A DNA stretch of 64,000 nucleotides from positions 1 through 64,000 of the forward strand of contig NZ_BMTO01000013.1 of the NCBI RefSeq assembly GCF_014649715.1, written 5' to 3'. Within the stretch, counting starts at the first letter, position 1; every line of letters begins with the position of its first letter. Origin of the DNA: Streptomyces lateritius. Its GTDB lineage: Bacteria > Actinomycetota > Actinomycetes > Streptomycetales > Streptomycetaceae. This document shows positions 60,601 through 64,000 of this stretch, piece by piece. The translations under genes and the position numbers were made by a program. The notes under the pieces were generated by a model that did no database searches, was not told where the DNA came from, and saw only the letters and a program-made list of their open reading frames with translations.

Positions 60601-61895
60601 CGGTACTCCTTGGTGTCGTCCTTCGCCGAGCCGAGCAGCTCGCCGGCCTGCTCCTCCGCCTGGTTGCGCAGCCGGTCGGCCTCCGCCTCCGCCTCGCGGC
60701 GGATCCGCTCGGCCTCCTCGGACGCCTTGCGGGTGGTCGCCTGCGCGTCCTCGGACGCCTTGGTGAGGACTTCCTCCGCGGTACGGGCCGCCTTCGCGAG
60801 GGCGGCGGCGGAGTCCTCCGCCGCGACCGTACGGGCCTTCTCGGACGCCTCCGAGACCAGCTTCTCGGCCGCGGCGCTCGCCTCGCGGAGCTTCTCCTCG
60901 GCCTCCGCCTTGAGGGCCTCGGCCTCCTTGGTCGCCTCGCCGACGAGCCGGGCGATCTCCGCCTTCGCCGTCCGCGTGCGCTGCTCGTTGACCGACTCCG
61001 CCGACGACAGCTGCCTGGCCGCCGCCTCCTTGGCCTCGGACAGCGCCTTCTCGGCCTCCGCCCGTGCCTCGCGCAGCCGGTCCTCGGCCTCCTGCATCCG
61101 CTGCTCGGCGGCGCGGGACAGCTCGGTCGCCTGCCGGCGGGCCTGGTCGGTCTCGGCGGTGGTCGCCGAACGGAGCTGCTCGGCGTGGCTGGTGGCCTCC
61201 TGCGCCTGCGTGGAGGCGGCGTTCAAAAGCCGTTCGGCGTCCTTGCGGGCGCGCAACAGAATCGCTTCGGCCTCGGCACGGGCGGCTTGCGCCTCCGAAC
61301 CGACGCGCTGCCGCGTCTCCTCCGCGAGCCGGGTGGCCTCGGCGCGCGCGGCGGCCAGCGCCTGCTCGGCCTCGGCGCGGGACTCCTCCATCAGGCGGCG
61401 GGCCTGGGACTCCGTACGGGCACGCAACTGCTCGGCCCAGGCGACGTTCTCGTTGACGTGCGCCTCGACGGTCTGACGGCGCTCGGCCAGCTCCTGGTCC
61501 AGGCGCTGACGGCGCTGGACCGCCTCCGCGTGCAGCTCCGCCTGGAGCCGCGCCTGGTGCTCGGCGTGCTCCTGCAGGATCCGCTGGGTCTGGGCCCGCG
61601 CCTCGCGCAGCTCGCGCTCGGCGTCCTGGCGCAGCTGGTCGGCCTGGATCTGCGCGTTCCGCAGCAGCTGCTCGGCCTGGTAGCCGATGTCCGCGCTGTC
61701 GTACGCCGGCCGGGATGCGATCGTGCGGCGCGCCTCGTGGAGCTTGGCGCGCAAGACCTCGACCTGGTAACCGAGGTCCTCGGCGTGCTGGACGGCCTTC
61801 TCCCGCTCGGTCTTCAGCCGGTCCATCTCGGCTTCGAACCGCGAAAGATGGTCGTCTTCAGCTCGGTGGCTCTCCTGGCGTTCGTAGCCCCGCAC
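57636..61895 (-). CDS. scy: Scy, giant coiled-coil polarity scaffold
   Basis: The 1419-residue protein from GTG 61895 starts VRGYERQESHRAEDDHLSRFEAEMDRL. The short N-terminal coiled coil is followed by a ~1200-residue rod of hendecad-type repeats (EAER, AEEL, TEAER patterns). Near-identical 51-residue blocks around residues 900-1200 share KAADKRR-(T/S)DAAEQADQLI. Scy organises the tip-organising centre with DivIVA and FilP. It is longer than the 1326 residues I remember for S. coelicolor, consistent with repeat-number variation. Both long frames on the opposite strand are shadows. Confidence 0.94.
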   Translation of the reverse strand: MRGYERQESHRAEDDHLSRFEAEMDRLKTEREKAVQHAEDLGYQVEVLRAKLHEARRTIASRPAYDSADIGYQAEQLLRNAQIQADQLRQDAERELREARAQTQRILQEHAEHQARLQAELHAEAVQRRQRLDQELAERRQTVEAHVNENVAWAEQLRARTESQARRLMEESRAEAEQALAAARAEATRLAEETRQRVGSEAQAARAEAEAILLRARKDAERLLNAASTQAQEATSHAEQLRSATTAETDQARRQATELSRAAEQRMQEAEDRLREARAEAEKALSEAKEAAARQLSSAESVNEQRTRTAKAEIARLVGEATKEAEALKAEAEEKLREASAAAEKLVSEASEKARTVAAEDSAAALAKAARTAEEVLTKASEDAQATTRKASEEAERIRREAEAEADRLRNQAEEQAGELLGSAKDDTKEYRAKTVELQEEARRLRGEAEQLRAEAIAEGEKIRGEARREAVQQIEEAARTAEELLTKARTDADELRAGAGAESERVRSEAMERAQTLRTQAEETLERTRAEAERMRAEAEEQAEAVKESAAKTAAELREDAERAAAARTAEAAEELTRLHTEAESRVESAGRELAEARTESERIRREAAEETERLRTEAAERIRTLQAQAEQEAERLRTEAASDASTARAEAEAAAVRLRAEAATEAERLRSEAQESADRVRAEAAAAAERVAAEAAEALAAAQEEANRRRREAEETLESARSEAGREREHAREQSEELLASARKRVEEAQTEAQRLVEEADRRATEMVSAAEQTAQEVRDSVAGLREQAEEEIAGLRSAAEHVAERTRSEAQEEADRLRADAYEERERATEDAGRTRQRAQEESEAAKALAERTVADAIAESEKLRTDTAEYAQRLRTEATDSLAAAEQDAARTRADAREDANRIRSEAAAQADALVGEARTEAERITAEVERLLAEAEQVKAEGVAEAEALRAAARADGEQVLDEARKAADKRRTDAAEQADQLIGKARSEAERITAEAAELLETTEQDALRLRTEAEQVKRDGEAHAEALRNAALADSEQVLDEARKAADKRRSDAAEQADQLIAEATSQAERITAEAAELAESLTSEATQQAERTVGQASDDAERLRAEAAETVGAAQQAAERIRAESERVRADAEAAAEQMRAEARAEADRTLDEAREAGAKRRSDAAEQADQLMAKAQEEALRATTEAESQADTMVGAARQEADRIVAEATVEGNSLVEKARTDADELLVGARSDATAIRERAEELRARIEGEIEELHDRARRETAEQMKTAGERVDKLVKAATEQRAEAEAKAKEMVSEASSEASKVRIAAVKKAEALLKEAEQKKASLIAEAEKIKAEAEHESEKMISEGKRELDVLVRRREDINAEISRVQDVLEALESFEAPSTGTKDGVKAGASAGSTRSSGKSSES

Positions 61896-62098
61896 TGCGC
61901 GGTCCCATCCGTCCCCTGGTCGCAACACTCCAATGAGATCCGTTCCCCGGCGAACGGGCCCCCCGGGGAATGGTGGCAGATCGGATGCCCCGACTTCGAC
62001 GCCGCATGGCATGCGGCACCGACCGGCCCCGGCCCGGAGCCGCCCACTCTACCGGGCCAGGAATCCGGAGGTCAGTGCTCCGCCGAGGAGTGGACGGC

Positions 62099-62536
62099 TC
62101 AGTGGTCCGCCGACGGCTCGGCGGACGTGACGAGTTCGGTCAGAACACCGTGGCAGTCCTTGGGGTGGAGGAAGGTGATACGGGAGCCCATCGAGCCGAT
62201 CCGGGGCTCGTCGTAGAGGACCCGTACGCCCTTGGAGCGGATGTCGGCGGCGTCGCCGTCGACGTCGGCGGTCCCGAAGGCGATGTGGTGCACGCCCTCG
62301 CCGTTCTTGGCCAGCCACTTCCCGACCGCGGAGTCCTCGCGGGTGGGTTCGAGAAGCTGGAGGTAGGAGGCGCCGCCGTCCGAGGTGCCGTTGATCTTGA
62401 GCATGGCCTCACGGACGCCCTGCTCCTCGTTCACCTCGGAGTGGAACACCTCGAAACCGTAGGTCGCACGGTAGAACTCGACAGTCTTGTCGAGGTCGAA
62501 ACAGGCGATCCCGATGTGGTCGATTCGCGTCAGCAT
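62099..62536 (-). CDS. mce: Methylmalonyl-CoA epimerase
   Basis: The 145-residue VOC-fold metalloenzyme begins MLTRIDHIGIACFDLDKTVEFYRATYGF. The metal His in DHIG and in HHIAFG and Glu in TELV are visible. It interconverts (2R)- and (2S)-methylmalonyl-CoA. It is divergent from the thiolase gene with 137 bp between, and meaB follows that gene. Confidence 0.93.
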   Translation of the reverse strand: MLTRIDHIGIACFDLDKTVEFYRATYGFEVFHSEVNEEQGVREAMLKINGTSDGGASYLQLLEPTREDSAVGKWLAKNGEGVHHIAFGTADVDGDAADIRSKGVRVLYDEPRIGSMGSRITFLHPKDCHGVLTELVTSAEPSADH

Positions 62537-62673
62537 GGTCCCAGTGCAACGCCCGGGAGGTGGTTACGCAACGTGCGCGCGATCACACCGGCTGCCCGGT
62601 GACCGCGTACGGCACCGCTCAGTACATTGGCGGTAAACCCTCGTTCACTCCTCATCTCAAGGGGCTGTGCCTC

Positions 62674-63876
62674 ATGTCTGGAACGACCGGTACCACCTCA
62701 GTGATCGTCGCGGGCGCCCGCACGCCCATGGGACGGCTGCTCGGCTCCCTCAAGTCCTTCTCCGGTGCGGACCTCGGCGGCTTCGCCATCAAGGCCGCGC
62801 TCGACCGGGCCGGCATCGGCGGCGACCAGGTGCAGTACGTGATCATGGGGCAGGTGCTCCAGGCGGGCGCCGGCCAGATCCCCGCCCGCCAGGCCGCCGT
62901 CAAGGCCGGCATCCCGATGAACGTCCCGGCCCTCACCATCAACAAGGTGTGTCTCTCCGGGCTCGACGCCATCGCGCTGGCCGACCAGCTGATCCGCGCC
63001 GGCGAGTTCGACATCGTCGTCGCCGGCGGCCAGGAGTCGATGACCAACGCCCCGCACCTGCTGCCGAAGTCCCGCGAGGGCTACAAGTACGGCGCCATCG
63101 AGATGCTCGACGCGATGGCGTACGACGGCCTCACCGACGCCTTCGAGAACATCGCCATGGGCGAGTCCACCGAGAAGCACAACACCCGCCTCGGCATCGC
63201 CCGCCCCGAGCAGGACGAGATCGCCGCGCTGTCGCACCAGCGCGCCGCCGCCGCCCAGAAGAACGGCATCTTCGAGGCGGAGATCACCCCGGTCGAGATC
63301 CCGCAGCGCAAGGGTGAGCCGGTCGTCTTCTCCAAGGACGAGGGCATCCGCGGCGAGACCACCGTCGAGTCCCTCGGCAAGCTGCGCCCCGCGTTCGCCA
63401 AGGACGGCACCATCACCGCCGGCACCTCCTCGCAGATCTCCGACGGCGCCGCCGCCGTGGTCGTGATGAGCAAGGCGAAGGCCGAGGAGCTGGGCCTGGA
63501 GTGGATCGCCGAGATCGGCGCCCACGGCAACGTGGCCGGTCCGGACAACTCGCTGCAGTCGCAGCCGTCCAACGCGATCGCCCACGCCCTCAAGAAGGAG
63601 GGCCTGGCGGTGGAGGACCTCGACCTCATCGAGATCAACGAGGCCTTCGCCGCGGTCGCCGTGCAGTCAATGAAGGACCTGGGCGTCACCCCGGAAAAGG
63701 TGAACGTCAACGGCGGGGCCATCGCACTGGGCCACCCCATCGGCATGTCCGGCGCCCGTGTGGTGCTGCATCTCGCGCTGGAGCTCAAGCGGCGCGGCGG
63801 CGGTGTCGGCGCGGCGGCGCTGTGCGGCGGTGGCGGTCAGGGTGACGCTCTGATCGTTCGCGTACCCGGCAAGTAG
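62674..63876 (+). CDS. Acetyl-CoA acetyltransferase (thiolase)
   Basis: The 400-residue thiolase has the acylated Cys in NKVCLSGLDAIALAD, NEAFAAVAVQ, GGAIALGHPIGMSGARV and the second active Cys in CGGGGQGDALIV. It condenses two acetyl-CoA or cleaves acetoacetyl-CoA. ATG 62674; the nearest purine-rich stretch is AAGGGGC. meaB starts 25 bp downstream in the same direction. Confidence 0.93.
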   Translation: MSGTTGTTSVIVAGARTPMGRLLGSLKSFSGADLGGFAIKAALDRAGIGGDQVQYVIMGQVLQAGAGQIPARQAAVKAGIPMNVPALTINKVCLSGLDAIALADQLIRAGEFDIVVAGGQESMTNAPHLLPKSREGYKYGAIEMLDAMAYDGLTDAFENIAMGESTEKHNTRLGIARPEQDEIAALSHQRAAAAQKNGIFEAEITPVEIPQRKGEPVVFSKDEGIRGETTVESLGKLRPAFAKDGTITAGTSSQISDGAAAVVVMSKAKAEELGLEWIAEIGAHGNVAGPDNSLQSQPSNAIAHALKKEGLAVEDLDLIEINEAFAAVAVQSMKDLGVTPEKVNVNGGAIALGHPIGMSGARVVLHLALELKRRGGGVGAAALCGGGGQGDALIVRVPGK

Positions 63877-63901
63877 CACCGGAACCAAGGAGCGGTTGAA
63901 C

Positions 63902-64000
63902 ATGGTGGACGTCCCCGAACTGGTCGCCCAGGCACGGGAGGGCCGGCCGCGCGCCGTGGCCCGGCTGATCTCACTGGTGGAGGGGGCGTCCCCGCAACTG
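63902..64000 (+). CDS. meaB: MeaB-like GTPase, N-terminus only (cut by window edge)
   Basis: ATG 63902 after AAGGAGCGGTTGAAC opens MVDVPELVAQAREGRPRAVARLISLVE, the helical N-terminus of MeaB/ArgK-type G proteins that protect and load methylmalonyl-CoA mutase. Only 33 residues are visible; the G domain lies beyond the window. Neighbouring mce and the adenosyltransferase at 43765 support the call. Confidence 0.85.
   Translation, partial: MVDVPELVAQAREGRPRAVARLISLVEGASPQL

Noticed and set aside
57582..62216. A very long plus-strand open frame (over 1500 codons) opposite scy, and another of about 1060 codons inside it
   Set aside because: They are antisense shadows of the repetitive, GC-biased scy gene. 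The minus frame has the hendecad coiled-coil pattern and known homology; the plus frames are Leu/Arg- or Ser/Ala-rich with no domain.
1..64000. CRISPR arrays, rRNA genes and large secondary-metabolite clusters
   Set aside because: No spaced repeats of CRISPR type, no rRNA signatures, and no PKS/NRPS or terpene synthase motifs were seen on reading through.

Overview
The window reads as a chromosomal segment of a Streptomyces. It is very GC-rich, starts are often GTG or TTG, genes are tightly packed, and the order lysA-hom-thrC-thrB-rho-LCP-rpmE-prfA-prmC-sua5-PTP-glyA-wecA-atpIBEFHAGDC-DUF2550-chiC/chiR/chiS ... nucS ... filP-scy-mce-thiolase-meaB is the one I know from the SCO5350-SCO5400 part of the S. 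coelicolor chromosome. That comparison is from memory, not a search.

Bases 1 to about 12,900 are an integrated mobile element of the AICE type (actinomycete integrative and conjugative element), inserted at a tRNA-Arg(CCG) gene at 12915-12986. Its layout is: the end of an IS5-like insertion sequence and a gene remnant (1-155); small hypothetical genes; a DUF2637 membrane protein; a GGDEF (diguanylate cyclase-like) protein; an RRQRL-type zinc protein; a TraB/FtsK-like double-stranded DNA translocase; a dyad/repeat cluster that may be the clt transfer locus or an operator; several small membrane (Spd-like) proteins; an orphan cytosine methyltransferase; a replication module (primase-polymerase, a 39-residue coupled protein, DUF3987 helicase-like protein); an array of TGACAGAAC iterons; and excisionase plus tyrosine integrase next to the tRNA. 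Three of its transcription units begin with hairpin leaders that have a conserved loop and tail but different stems. I regard these and the iteron array as the most novel signals here.

From 13,100 to 39,100 the DNA is core housekeeping. It holds a lone receiver protein, an ArgS-like protein without a catalytic core (nrtL), the Lys/Thr branch of aspartate metabolism (lysA, hom, thrC, thrB), transcription and translation termination (rho, rpmE, prfA, prmC), an LCP cell-wall ligase, threonylcarbamoyl-AMP synthase, a phosphatase-fold protein whose nucleophile position is Ser, a divergent SHMT paralogue, a WecA-like undecaprenyl-phosphate sugar transferase, and the complete F1Fo ATP synthase operon with a Rex-like operator upstream.

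From 39,100 to 46,200 come the chitinase/two-component set (chiS, chiR, chiC, minus strand, with the classical 12-bp direct repeats before chiC), a PduO-type cobalamin adenosyltransferase, a roughly 970-bp decayed region with an EamA transporter fragment, and a 3-hydroxyacyl-CoA dehydrogenase.

From 46,200 to 64,000 are a STAS protein, a large membrane-anchored P-loop ATPase, the mismatch endonuclease nucS with a terminal clamp-binding motif, a small conserved actinobacterial protein, an LLM flavin oxidoreductase, two tandem paralogous ABC-2 exporters, the coiled-coil polarity/cytoskeleton proteins FilP and Scy, methylmalonyl-CoA epimerase, acetyl-CoA acetyltransferase and the start of meaB. 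The cobalamin adenosyltransferase, epimerase and MeaB together serve B12-dependent methylmalonyl-CoA metabolism.
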